64,000 nucleotides of DNA from Ypsolopha sequella (lineage: Eukaryota; Arthropoda; Insecta; Lepidoptera; Ypsolophidae), in contig OW203986.1 in the NCBI GenBank assembly GCA_934047225.1, forward strand, positions 16,805,221 through 16,869,220, given 5' to 3'. Each line of letters opens with the position of its first letter. The stretch's first letter is position 1. Positions 29,001 through 35,179 of this stretch are shown here, in pieces. The notes beneath the pieces were generated by a model. The model made no database searches, had not been told where the DNA came from, and saw nothing but the letters and a program-made list of their open reading frames with translations. The position numbers and the translations under genes are program-made.

Positions 29001-30731
29001 AATTTCCTAACTTTTGATTTCTCTAAAGAGTTAACATTAATTAATTACAGACTGTAAAAGGAAATAGACTATATGAGACAGGTAGGCAAAGATATATATG
29101 TTTTTCTTTTTTCATTAGCCTGAATTCCTGCTGTCTTGTATTTTCTTATCCCTTGGTTAAAGTAGATATAAGTAATTTGATGTATAGTATAAGTTTATGT
29201 TGAAAAAAAAGACATGATCTTGCCAAGTTTCTTGCCCGTTCTTCTTAGCAAGACTACTCCTGGATTCGTGCTGGGGGCTCGGTTGGTGATCATTGAACCT
29301 TGTTCCTGGTCCCTGGCCGGGTCTCCGGTATGAGTTCGGGCGGTTGATTGGATTTCACCTTGTATAATAATATTTTACCTATAATTTTAATCGTATATAT
29401 ATTGCTACATAAATTAAATAAACATTTAATCTAGTTCATGTATATATATTTTTTATATTGTAAATATATATTTTTATAAGATTAAAATTTGACTTGTGAA
29501 ACGTGTATTATATATACCTACTTTGCAAAATAAACTTTTTGAATTTTGAATCAAGGTGGTTTTTACAGCTGGTGACCGAGAAAGCCACAATTTAGGCCGG
29601 GTTTAACTCAGATGTTAGTTCAGAAAAAAAAAAGAAATACATGGAATACTACGAAATATGTGAAATGATGTGCATTGATTCTAATTTTAAATTTTTGTTT
29701 ATAATTTTACAAGTTAAATACCAAGACAGGGTCCAATTTAATACTAAGGTTAATTAAGGTTAAGGTGTAAAGAAACAAATTGAAACTTAGTCAAATTAAC
29801 GATATCATAACAACGAATGAGTTCCATTGATTATTTTTGAAGAATTTTAGCTAAGATTTTTTAAGTTTAATTTTTGAGTACCTATTTAAAAAAGCACCTA
29901 TTATGCGCTATCCGGCGACCGACCTCAGAACATTTGTGCGACCGACCCAACGACGTAATGCAGTCCGCGCTAATATGAACTTCATTTCAATATTGTTTCT
30001 GTCGATGTTTGTACTGAAACAGGTCGGCTGAAGGTCGTTGGCAGCTACAACAGCCGTTACCCTCTTAATTCTAAAACAATAGAATGCAGTCCAGATCGTC
30101 CTTCGGATCTACTGTACACATTAGAAGTGTACGTAGCAGACTAGCTACGAAGTTTTTCGGTTGCTACGGCGTAGCAAACCTTAACGGACTAACAGTAATG
30201 TTACCATATTTCAACAGGCACAAAGTACCAGTCGAACCTGAACGAGATCGACAAGGGGAAGCAGAAGACGGACGAGGGGGGCGGGAAGACGCACCTCAAC
30301 TGGGCCGTGGATCCTTCGCTAAATAGTACGTACTGACTCCCAAACCCAGTATACCATGGCTGATTTCATTACAGTTCTGGCCAGTACAAAGACGACGGTG
30401 TAGGTAGTATAAAATTAAGTTTCTTGCTACCAAACTTCAACAGATAAGATTCTGAAAAAAATACATGTTTAAAAAAGCCTTTTTTAAGACGATAGCATAA
30501 CCCAAAGCGTAATATCGCGGCTTTTTAGGGTTGCCAGCGTTTATTGTGCTCTCAACAGATATTTAAGAGGTTGGTCAGAATTGTCGCGGGAGTGAACTAT
30601 ATGTGCTTAGACGAAAGAAATATTCACTCCTTACTGAACTTATGTATATGTTTGTTTCAGATGGAGCTAAATGGAGAAGAAGTTTTATATGGATGTTATT
30701 GATTTCTTTGGTAACTATATTTAGTTATTAA
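10812..30731 (+). CDS. DIP-beta: Dpr-interacting protein (DIP), 3' seven exons; Ig-superfamily neuronal adhesion protein
   Basis: Join of 10812-11019, 11478-11636, 13242-13370, 14729-15022, 16142-16237, 30218-30325 and 30661-30731. In flies, DIPs are cell-surface proteins with three Ig domains that bind Dpr partners and help match synaptic partners. The order here is the second half of Ig1 (VAWMHFEQ ... [10 protein letters not shown]), Ig2 ([17 protein letters not shown] to [11 protein letters not shown]), Ig3 ([17 protein letters not shown] to [13 protein letters not shown]), a Pro/Thr/Ser stalk, a conserved linker [14 protein letters not shown], and a hydrophobic tail that looks like a GPI signal. 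Every Ig core Cys and Trp expected in these exons is present. The [12 protein letters not shown] start and NLNEIDK linker resemble DIP-beta from memory; DIP-beta versus a close paralogue is uncertain. The 5' exons are outside or not recognised. Confidence 0.88.
11478..11636 (+). CDS. DIP-beta: DIP exon: first half of Ig domain 2
   Basis: 159 bases, phase 1 on both sides, between an acceptor tgcgcAG and a donor GTAAGA. It encodes the inter-Ig linker ([16 protein letters not shown]), the B-strand Cys (NVTLTC, also an N-glycosylation sequon NVT) and the C-strand Trp (TIKWKRDD). Confidence 0.9.
11651..11809. mobile_element. MITE in DIP intron 2
   Basis: The terminal inverted repeats start AGTGTCGATTCGGTGTAACA on the left and TGGTGTCGATTCGGAGTAAC on the right-hand complement; pairing extends about 50 bases inward through the TTGACAGGACTA segment. 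It begins 14 bases after the exon 2 donor site. No ORF and no clear target duplication. Confidence 0.65.
11941..12099. mobile_element. TTAA-flanked MITE in DIP intron 2
   Basis: A 159-base AT-rich element with 12-base perfect terminal repeats TCGAAACAGAAC/GTTCTGTTTCGA and TTAA immediately outside both ends (11937-11940 and 12100-12103). TTAA duplication points to piggyBac-type transposition. Confidence 0.7.
12110..13230. other. DIP intron 2 remainder, no element recognised
   Basis: AT-rich intronic sequence with no exon-like or repeat structure that I can support. Confidence 0.5.
13242..13370 (+). CDS. DIP-beta: DIP exon: second half of Ig domain 2
   Basis: 129 bases, phase 1 at both ends, after a good pyrimidine tract (tattgtttcAG) and before GTAAGT. 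It encodes [20 protein letters not shown], then LCIASNG with the F-strand Cys, and [14 protein letters not shown], which leads into Ig3. Confidence 0.92.
13595..13682 (+). repeat. tRNA-like SINE head in DIP intron 3
   Basis: A box-A-like stretch GTGGTGCAGTGGGTAAGAGC is followed about 40 bases later by a T-arm with GGGTTTGAATCCAAG. The stems are only partly paired. It is likely a SINE promoter relic rather than a tRNA gene. Confidence 0.45.
13690..14720. other. DIP intron 3 remainder
   Basis: AT-rich, with TA-rich simple sequence near 14050-14150. No gene or defined element recognised. Confidence 0.5.
14729..15022 (+). CDS. DIP-beta: DIP exon: Ig domain 3
   Basis: 294 bases carrying the whole third Ig domain in one exon, phase 1 on both sides, acceptor tttctAG and donor GTGAGT. 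It begins [14 protein letters not shown], has the B-strand Cys in [18 protein letters not shown] (with an NVT sequon and the C-strand Trp), and the F-strand Cys in [14 protein letters not shown]. It ends at IRLY, the normal end of Ig3 in DIPs. Confidence 0.93.
15245..15511. mobile_element. MITE with ~60-base terminal inverted repeats in DIP intron 4
   Basis: The left end GTGCAACAGAAAGGTGTAAC pairs with the right end GTTACGCCTTTCTGTTACAC, and pairing runs on through the TTCAGTCAATGGTATAGAA segment. TA lies next to both ends (15243-15244 and 15512-15513), which fits a Tc1/mariner-type MITE. Confidence 0.7.
15525..15664. mobile_element. Solo inverted pair of Penelope-like terminal repeats
   Basis: A near-perfect 140-base palindrome with arms 'agaaaatttaaaacttgaaat' and its complement. 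Each arm carries a hammerhead-like core: CTGATGA at 15607-15613 followed by a GGCC/GGCC stem and GAAATATAT on the + strand, and the same on the minus strand (15543-15575). The layout matches the terminal repeats of the larger PLE at 20.6-25.3 kb, without coding sequence. Confidence 0.6.
15670..16130. other. DIP intron 4 remainder
   Basis: AT-rich, with no further element or exon visible before the next acceptor. Confidence 0.5.
16142..16237 (+). CDS. DIP-beta: DIP exon: Pro/Thr-rich stalk
   Basis: 96 bases, phase 1 on both sides, following the acceptor gttgtAG and before GTATAA. It encodes [19 protein letters not shown] and [12 protein letters not shown], a low-complexity membrane-proximal stalk that is likely O-glycosylated. 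Stalks vary in this family, so the call rests on frame continuity and composition. The downstream intron is nearly 14 kb. Confidence 0.75.
16521..16783. mobile_element. MITE (copy 1; copy 2 at 31800-32014)
   Basis: The ends ACCCGAATCAAAATACCT and GGTCTTTTGATTCAGGT form imperfect inverted repeats. Internal stretches AATGGCGACC and CGTCTATATTCGCACATGGA are shared with the second copy. Non-coding. Confidence 0.6.
17450..17685 (+). pseudogene. RTE-like LINE C-terminal fragment
   Basis: The + strand reads in broken frames to [17 protein letters not shown] and [20 protein letters not shown]. From memory this matches the tail that follows the RT in RTE-type LINE proteins of insects. At least one frameshift separates the halves. 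There is no RT domain upstream, so this is a short dead fragment inside the DIP intron. Confidence 0.6.
17690..18255. other. DIP intron 5, no element recognised
   Basis: Nothing supportable beyond AT-rich intronic DNA. Confidence 0.5.
18256..18600 (+). repeat. GC-rich dispersed repeat, copy 1 (copy 2 at 58505-58765)
   Basis: Shared stretches include GGCGGGTTGGTGAGCGCGGT, GAGCTGTCCTCTTACTCTCC and AGTAAGATGGTGGTAC, in the same order and orientation in both copies. The short reading frames in it do not resemble a protein family. The element type is unknown; it may be a SINE or a LINE fragment. Confidence 0.6.
18610..20525. other. DIP intron 5, no gene recognised
   Basis: Mostly AT-rich. A GC-richer island near 20160-20345 (Cg-rich, cgcgttattggcgaag) carries no recognised motif or exon. 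Confidence 0.45.
20905..22107 (-). pseudogene. PLE reverse transcriptase (3' part) plus GIY-YIG endonuclease
   Basis: From the minus strand: RT block [19 protein letters not shown], then the catalytic [10 protein letters not shown] (the Asp pair in an FIDD form of YADD). Next comes [10 protein letters not shown], and a Cys-rich stretch CRRPRCKTC. The C-terminal GIY-YIG nuclease reads [19 protein letters not shown] with [10 protein letters not shown] after it. The frame is open from the copia junction to the stop at 20905-20907. It continues on the other side of the copia insertion at 24050-24400, which holds the upstream RT motif with [13 protein letters not shown]. The copy is thus interrupted by copia and also lacks the RT N-terminus. 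The open frame can be read past 22107 into the LTR, but those residues are not PLE. Confidence 0.85.
22108..22277 (+). repeat. 5' LTR of the copia element
   Basis: Begins TATTAAATGAATAGC and ends AATTCTAACA. The canonical start would be TGTTA, the complement of the TAACA end; both LTRs have TATTA, so the G-to-A change predates this insertion or was copied during reverse transcription. Confidence 0.85.
22278..22293 (+). other. Primer binding site
   Basis: GGTTATGGGGCCCAGA directly follows the 5' LTR. From memory it resembles the copia primer site, which is copied from an internal fragment of initiator-Met tRNA rather than its 3' end. Confidence 0.6.
22413..23003 (+). CDS. copia Gag (UBN2-type), truncated
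   Basis: Starts ATG at 22413, 135 bases after the LTR. It contains [17 protein letters not shown], then [17 protein letters not shown], and [19 protein letters not shown], which match the capsid-like region of Ty1/copia Gag from memory. It ends at TGA 23001-23003 after ERAGISREE, just where the zinc-knuckle part would start. Codons after this TGA continue in the same frame into the RNase H region, so the deletion joined the two in frame with a single stop between. Confidence 0.85.
   Translation: MDTKAGAAVLVLNGRNWEAWRFQLTVVLRAKKLLEIVDGKEKRPVKETKDGKYQKEWDEKDSRAHEILVTKVEESILIHLVSCKSSAEMWEKLNCLYEPKSTVSIHLIQEQFFNIKFEEPMMGFISKLEGISNKLKSLGEELSESMIMTKLLMALPEKYKHFVSAWESVPEVDRSYKELVARLLIEEERAGISREE
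23031..23777 (+). pseudogene. copia RT C-terminus and RNase H
   Basis: Same frame as Gag. It carries [20 protein letters not shown] (end of RT thumb region), then the RNase H motifs [18 protein letters not shown] and EDNQSAI, plus [10 protein letters not shown] and the terminal [15 protein letters not shown]. It ends at TAA 23775-23777. The catalytic Asp-Glu-Asp residues of RNase H appear intact. The RT YVDD motif and everything before it are deleted, so the element cannot move by itself and would need a helper. Confidence 0.88.
23866..24044 (+). repeat. Polypurine tract and 3' LTR of copia
   Basis: GAGGAAGGG (23866-23874) is the plus-strand primer. The 3' LTR occupies 23875-24044, ending AACA, and is followed by TATTT. 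One difference from the 5' LTR is visible: tttatAgaag versus tttatGgaag. Confidence 0.8.
24050..24410 (-). pseudogene. PLE reverse transcriptase, upstream part
   Basis: Reading the minus strand downwards from 24410: [20 protein letters not shown], then [12 protein letters not shown] and the catalytic motif-A segment [20 protein letters not shown], then [18 protein letters not shown], which joins 22107 once copia is removed. A 39-base segment (gacgatgaattttttattag...) is tandemly duplicated at 24292-24333 and 24357-24395. The N-terminal half of the RT ORF is missing. Confidence 0.75.
24527..25028 (+). pseudogene. Inverted PLE copy: Cys-rich linker and GIY-YIG endonuclease
   Basis: The plus strand repeats the last 500 coding bases of the minus copy nearly base for base: GTSPCRR-type linker, [26 protein letters not shown] and the C-terminus TYIW-like [14 protein letters not shown], with stop at 25026-25028. 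One substitution (Leu for Ser in HTLDT) is visible. The frame changes near 24740 relative to the Cys-rich part is not needed; a TGA at 24727-24729 breaks the reading. It is a 5'-truncated copy. Confidence 0.7.
25800..27630. other. DIP intron 5, AT-rich
   Basis: Apart from the inverted repeat at 26568-26671 I see no gene or defined repeat. Confidence 0.5.
26568..26671. mobile_element. Short imperfect inverted repeat (MITE-like)
   Basis: CGAGTATAAAATGGCGG ... TTTCTTACC on the left faces GGTAAGAAA ... CCATTTTTTACTCG on the right over about 40 bases. Non-coding, in DIP intron 5. Confidence 0.5.
27633..27752. repeat. 120-base palindrome with ribozyme-like core
   Basis: Arms of about 28 bases (TTATTATTACATACGGCTTG / complement) enclose a 64-base core with CTTGATAATGCCGA, a loop, TCGGTGAAACGG and TTGGC. 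The core is repeated almost exactly at 42384-42427. The order TTGATAA, CCGA/TCGG stem, GAAAC is like a decayed hammerhead (CTGATGA, stem II, GAAAC). Confidence 0.6.
28285..28981 (+). pseudogene. Non-LTR reverse transcriptase C-terminus (Jockey/CR1-like)
   Basis: First part: [20 protein letters not shown] with [19 protein letters not shown], typical of the region after the RT palm in Jockey/CR1-type LINEs. After a frameshift near 28460 it resumes with [14 protein letters not shown], then [20 protein letters not shown], and [19 protein letters not shown]. It ends at a stop at 28979-28981. The catalytic YxDD region is absent because of 5' truncation. Clade assignment is from memory. Confidence 0.75.
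28285..29555 (+). mobile_element. LINE family A, 5'-truncated copy with RT C-terminus
   Basis: Codes for the end of a non-LTR reverse transcriptase followed by a 570-base 3' UTR ending 'cctactttgcaaaataaac' and a TTTTGAATTTTGAA tail. Other copies lie at 5985-7722, 20530-25790 (minus) and 53690-54130. The copy lies 660 bases before DIP exon 6. Confidence 0.75.
29560..30210. other. End of DIP intron 5
   Basis: No element recognised; AT-rich sequence leading to the acceptor ttcaacAG at 30216-30217. Confidence 0.5.
30218..30325 (+). CDS. DIP-beta: DIP exon: conserved membrane-proximal linker
   Basis: 108 bases, phase 1 at both ends (acceptor tcaacAG, donor GTACGT). It encodes [20 protein letters not shown] then [16 protein letters not shown] recall the [14 protein letters not shown] segment as conserved among insect DIPs of this subgroup, which makes the exon identification secure despite 14 kb of transposon-filled intron before it. 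Confidence 0.9.
30661..30731 (+). CDS. DIP-beta: DIP last coding exon: GPI-anchor signal and stop
   Basis: After tttgtttcAG the exon completes codon N and reads [20 protein letters not shown] then SY and TAA (30729-30731). Small residues NGA followed by a short basic spacer and a hydrophobic run at the extreme C-terminus are what a GPI attachment signal looks like; there is no cytoplasmic tail. Anchoring by GPI fits what is known of DIPs. Confidence 0.88.
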
Positions 30732-31270
30732 ACTACATAACATAACATATTTTAGTTTGTTCTTTTCCTTTTTAATATTATTTTTATAAATTCATAACTT
30801 TAAGTTCAATATACAATTACATAATTAACAAAACAGTAACGAAAACCAGTGAGTAATGAAATTATTTGAAATAGTTCATCCTAAGGACATGTTTTTCACA
30901 GTATTTGATACCAGATGAAATTTTATAAAGACATGAAAAATTGCCCTTGAAAACAGGTGATGTCGATTATGAAATACTTAGGATTTCATAAATGATAAAA
31001 ACACTTGTTTCATTTGAATATACAATAATATTTATATTTATTCTGTAAAATGTTGTTGTTATTATATACGTACTACTTTGATTACCTATAGAAAATTATA
31101 TACAATATGATGTAAATCAGTTCCTTAACTACATTTTCATGGTATAACAGTGTAAATAAAAATCTTTTCTTTCATACATACAGATTATATAAAAGAGAGT
31201 CCCTCGAAAAATAAAATGCGTTTTTATATCTGGAGCTATTGTATTATATTGTTTTACCGTGATTACAAAC
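30732..31270 (+). other. Probable DIP 3' untranslated region
   Basis: AT-rich sequence after the stop codon. AATAAA at 31155-31160 and another AATAAA near 31211 are candidate poly(A) signals. The transcript end cannot be fixed by eye. Confidence 0.45.
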
Positions 31271-31279
31271 TACAAATAA

Positions 31280-31396
31280 AGGCTAGCGCACACTGCATGG
31301 TTTGTATCGCATATATTCTTAATGCATGTAAATCAAAACCTTTGTGCTTGTGACGTAAAGCTAATGTGATACGGTCTGCACAGTATGCGCTAGCCC
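31280..31396. mobile_element. PIF/Harbinger-type MITE
   Basis: Ends AGGCTAGCGCACACTG and CAGTATGCGCTAGCCC are inverted repeats of about 33 bases with some mismatches. TAA flanks both sides (31277-31279 and 31397-31399). The family differs from the one at 5270-5396. Confidence 0.75.
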
Positions 31397-31799
31397 TAAA
31401 TATAAATCTTAGTTAATCAGCACACGAATTAACATATAAAGTGCACAATTATCATAATTTTAATATAAAATAGAATAAGACTGAAAAAAATATTGAGTGT
31501 AACTTTAGAAGATAATTTATCTCGTAAATATAATTTTTGAGCTTGCAACCTCATGTTTGCTGTGATAACTCCGTTATGTGCTAACAGGTGAATTGCATAT
31601 ATAGTAGCAAATATGACAGCACAGTGTGAACAATATTTTTTGGGTAATTTGTAGTCTTGCACTGCTGGTATAAAAGTCCAATAACAACACGGTAAACTTA
31701 ACACGAAACAAAATCACTGGGCAAAAATCGAGTCAGTACTTACACCATGAGCAGTGATAGCAAAGCAACGTTTTTACTAAAATTCATGTAGCTATGTAT

Positions 31800-32014
31800 A
31801 ACCTGAATCAATAGACTCTAGGGATAAAAATGGCGACCATTCCATGCACCTGTTACTTACACACTATCTTCGTCTATATTCGCACATGGAAATATGTGTG
31901 TCAAATCCCATATTGTGATGTAATATGTCAGGCAGGTGTGCGTCTGATGTCTGCTGGCAGTAAACAGCAGGAGCGGGCGGCTATTTATATTCCCAATGTT
32001 TATTGATTCGGGTG
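31800..32014. mobile_element. MITE (copy 2; copy 1 at 16521-16783)
   Basis: Same ends (ACCTGAATCAATAG and TGATTCGGGT) and the shared internal CGTCTATATTCGCACATGGA. Shorter than copy 1. Confidence 0.6.
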
Positions 32015-32208
32015 ACAATTCACTCAAATCTTTTTTAACAGTGCCGTCAAACCAATAAAAACAAAAGATGGGTTAAATTGCCCCAGCCTACAGTTTTGTA
32101 CAGTAGAAAACTTCCGTATTTAAAAATTACTTAAGGTACTTGCGTCGGTTTTCGTTCCCATAACTTATTATTGTTTTCATTATATTTCATAAAAAGTAAT
32201 AAATACAT

Positions 32209-32422
32209 GTTATTTATGGCTCTACACGACAATAGTTTAATGTCAGTTATGCTTTCCTAGCAAAGTTGTTATATTTTATGCAATACTTTGTAAATATCTT
32301 GTACAATTACTTTAAAGCGTGTTTATAATTGTTGAGCAGGATTATTTAAAACGCAAAGCAAAACAAATTTGCTAAGAAATCATAACTGACATTACACTAT
32401 TGTCGGGTAGAGCCATAAATCA
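32209..32422. mobile_element. MITE with long inverted repeats
   Basis: TTTATGGCTCTACACGACAA at the left is matched by the complement TTGTCGGGTAGAGCCATAAA at the right, with pairing of about 60 bases in to CTAGCAAA. A partial relative is near 56410-56470. Confidence 0.65.
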
Positions 32423-32440
32423 CAACAGTTTAATACTTGA

Positions 32441-34728
32441 ATGAATGAATGAATGAATGAATGAATGAATGAATAAACACTTTATTGCACACAAATAAGA
32501 AGACAAGATACACACAAAGAACAGATAGAAGGCAAGGGCGGACTTATTCCTAAAATAAATTTCTTCCAGTCAACCTTGGGTAAACATAAAAACATTTTTA
32601 TCTTGAAAATTGAACTTAACCAGTGCATAACAATATGTAAAAGTTATTGTAACCTTTAACATAAACATAAAAATATACTACATACAAATACATACATAAA
32701 TACACAGATACATATATACAGACAAACAGTAGCTTAGTCAGTAAGTCATTCAGAGAGATGAGAGGTAAAATTTTTTCAAGTTGTATCTAAAAGAGGACAC
32801 AGAAGGAAGATCTTTGAGGTTTTGCGGAAGTTCATTCCAGAGTCGAACAGCATTGACCGTGAAGGATTTGGTGAAACGATCAGTGGTGTGGGCAGGCATC
32901 GCCAGATCGGAAAGGTGACAGGAGCGAAGCGTTCTGTTGCTACGGTCAGTGCGAAGGACAACTCTTTCTTTTAAATAATGGGGGTAGACGGGATTGTGAA
33001 GAACATTATATAAAAGGGAAAGGATATGTAAGTTCCTGCGAAGACGAATAGGGAGCCACTTCAACCTGCATCGAAAGTCGGAGACGTGATCATACTTGCG
33101 CAGTCCGTATATGAATCGGATACACAAGTTCTGAAGACGCTCCAGCCTATCAAGCAGCTCTTCAGTGGGATCTAGATAAGCAACATCGGCATAATCTAGT
33201 AGGGGAAGAAGAAGAGATTGAGCTAACGTTATTTTCGTTTCCTGTGGCAGAAACTTCTGTAAGCGCTTAAGAGAGTGATATGAGCCGAAAACTTTACGAC
33301 TTACTTCATTGACATGTGGAGACCAAGACAGAGTTTGGTCTATCCACAAACCCAAATTCCTCACAGTCGTACAGTAAGGCACTACTTCTCCATCAAAAAC
33401 AACATCTGAAACGTTGGACATGTCCAAGCGGGAGACGTAATAGTCACTACCAATGATGATAGCCTGTGACTTCTTTGGGTTGACCTGTAAACCGAAACGT
33501 AGCGTCCATTCCCTAATGGCCATGAGATCAGAGTTAATGGTGTCCACTGCCCTGTTTATGTCATGTGGTGGTGCGGCTGCGTACAACTGCAAGTCGTCAG
33601 CATATAGATGAAAAGAGGAGGAGAGGGAAGCAGTAATAGAATTGATAAAAATTGAAAATAGGAGAGGAGAAAGAACGCCACCCTGTGGGACGCCGGTTGT
33701 TAGGTTACACCAATCGGATTTGGAAGTGTCAATTTTAACCAGCTGCTGTCTACCACGGAGATAGGAATTGAACCATGAAATTACCAATGGAGATACATTG
33801 AGAGACCTCAGCACGCCAACAAGTATGTCGAAGTCAACAGTATTGAAGGCGTTGCTGAAGTCTAAGAGCGTTAGGACGGTAAGATTCTTTTGCTCTATAT
33901 TTAGTCTCAAGTCATCTGTGACATTAACGAGAGCTGTAACAGTGCTGTGTCCCGGACGAAAACCAGATTGATAAGGATTGAGGAGTTGGTTATGGGACAG
34001 GAAATTAGCAAATTGCTCATGAACAATATGCTCAAGAATTTTGGAGAGAATAGGAAGAATGGATATAGGACGAAAATCAGAGAAAGAAGCAGGATTGGAC
34101 TTTTTAGGGAGAGGGATAATATGGGCTTTCTTCCAGGGACTTGGAAAGGAACCAGAGGACAGGGAACAGTTAATAATATCTGCTATTATTGGAGAAACTA
34201 CATCGGAGATTGGCAGGAACATATCTTTACTGAGCCCATCGTCACCTACTGCCTTGGTTGTTATAGAGCGAAGAATCTTCCGAACATCCAAAGAAGTAAT
34301 CTCATGGAACTGAAAAGGTGGATAGTTGGTCGACAGAATGGAATTGTGAAGGGTGTTCAAGGTGTTAGATTTGGGAAAGTTAGATAAAAAGGAAGGTGAA
34401 CTACTAAAATGACCATTAATAGCATTTAAGTCAAGGTTTGAGAGAGGACCGGACTTTGGCTTGCCAACACCAAGGGTTTTTAGGAATTTCCAAAGATTGT
34501 GAGGAGCACAGTTTTCAATGGATTCGTATATATGCTGACGTCTAGCATGCCTACAGGCACTATTGCAGTGGTTACGCAGCAGCTTGAACCGTTTGACATT
34601 CTGAGGGGAGGGATTCAGCCTAAATCTAACCTGAGCCCTGTCCCTTTGTGCCATAAGTGTCTTAATCTCCGGTGTGAGCCACGGTGCTGGGAGATGCTTT
34701 ACCCTAGTCTGCTTTAAGGGCTTAACTT
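32441..34728 (-). mobile_element. CR1-like LINE, 5'-truncated, with TTCA tail
   Basis: Minus-strand element holding one long RT frame (32750-34728) and a 300-base 3' UTR that ends in an (ATTC)n microsatellite (GAATGAATGAATG... at 32442-32473 on the + strand). CR1/L2-type LINEs typically end in such short tandem tails. Copies of just the 3' UTR are at 55125-55235 and 60825-60925, in the same orientation. The endonuclease and ORF1 are missing. Confidence 0.85.
32750..34728 (-). pseudogene. CR1-like LINE reverse transcriptase (5'-truncated, otherwise open)
   Basis: About 655 codons are open, beginning with HLPAPWLTPEIKTLM, the linker that normally follows the AP endonuclease. RT motifs in order: WKKAHIIPLPKKSNPASFSD then FRPISILPILSKILE; GFRPGHSTVTAL; LLDFSNAFNTVD (catalytic Asp); TTGVPQGGVLSPLLFSIFIN; and FHLYADDLQLY (catalytic YADD). 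It continues through the thumb region with LGLWIDQTLSWSPHV and a C-terminal tail VNAVRLWNELPQNLKD. No stop or frameshift is seen within it, so only the 5' end is lost. An ATG occurs at 34654 in this frame, but the reading clearly extends further upstream. Confidence 0.88.
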
Positions 34729-34798
34729 TTTATTAATAAATAAGAAAAACAATCATAAGTTTTGCGTTTGGAAACGCGATCCGTCGCCTCAACCTTAA

Positions 34799-35170
34799 GG
34801 TTAAACGTCTGTCGCTTAGCACAAAGTGCATAACTTAACTTTGTATTTCTTGTTTAGAACCTACCTTTTGGTATGTGGCAGTTGACGCCAATAGTTCAGT
34901 ATTAGTTAGGTTTATAAAACACAAGTTTGAAATTTAATGCACAATTAGTTATGATCTTATCCAAACAAAGTTAAAACAGCATTTTAAGTTGATTTTGAGA
35001 AGATCATGACTAATTTTGTGCACAATTTCAAACTCTTGCTTTATAAACCTCACTAATACTTAACTATTGGCGTCAAATGCCACAGACTAAATGCTTTTGA
35101 ATTTTAAATTTATGAACAAGAAAAACAAAGTTAAGTTATGTTCTTTGCGCTAAGCGACTCACATTTAACC
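34799..35170. mobile_element. TTAA-flanked long-inverted-repeat element
   Basis: Starts GGTTAAACGTCTGTCGCTTA, ends TAAGCGACTCACATTTAACC, with TTAA at 34795-34798 and 35171-35174. Pairing with small gaps runs through most of each half (CTATTGGCGTCAA, GGTTTATAAA). A 372-base foldback of the piggyBac type; no ORF. Confidence 0.75.
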
Positions 35171-35179
35171 TTAATAAAA

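Noticed and set aside
33947..34387. 146-codon + strand frame
   Set aside because: Antisense to the CR1-like RT.
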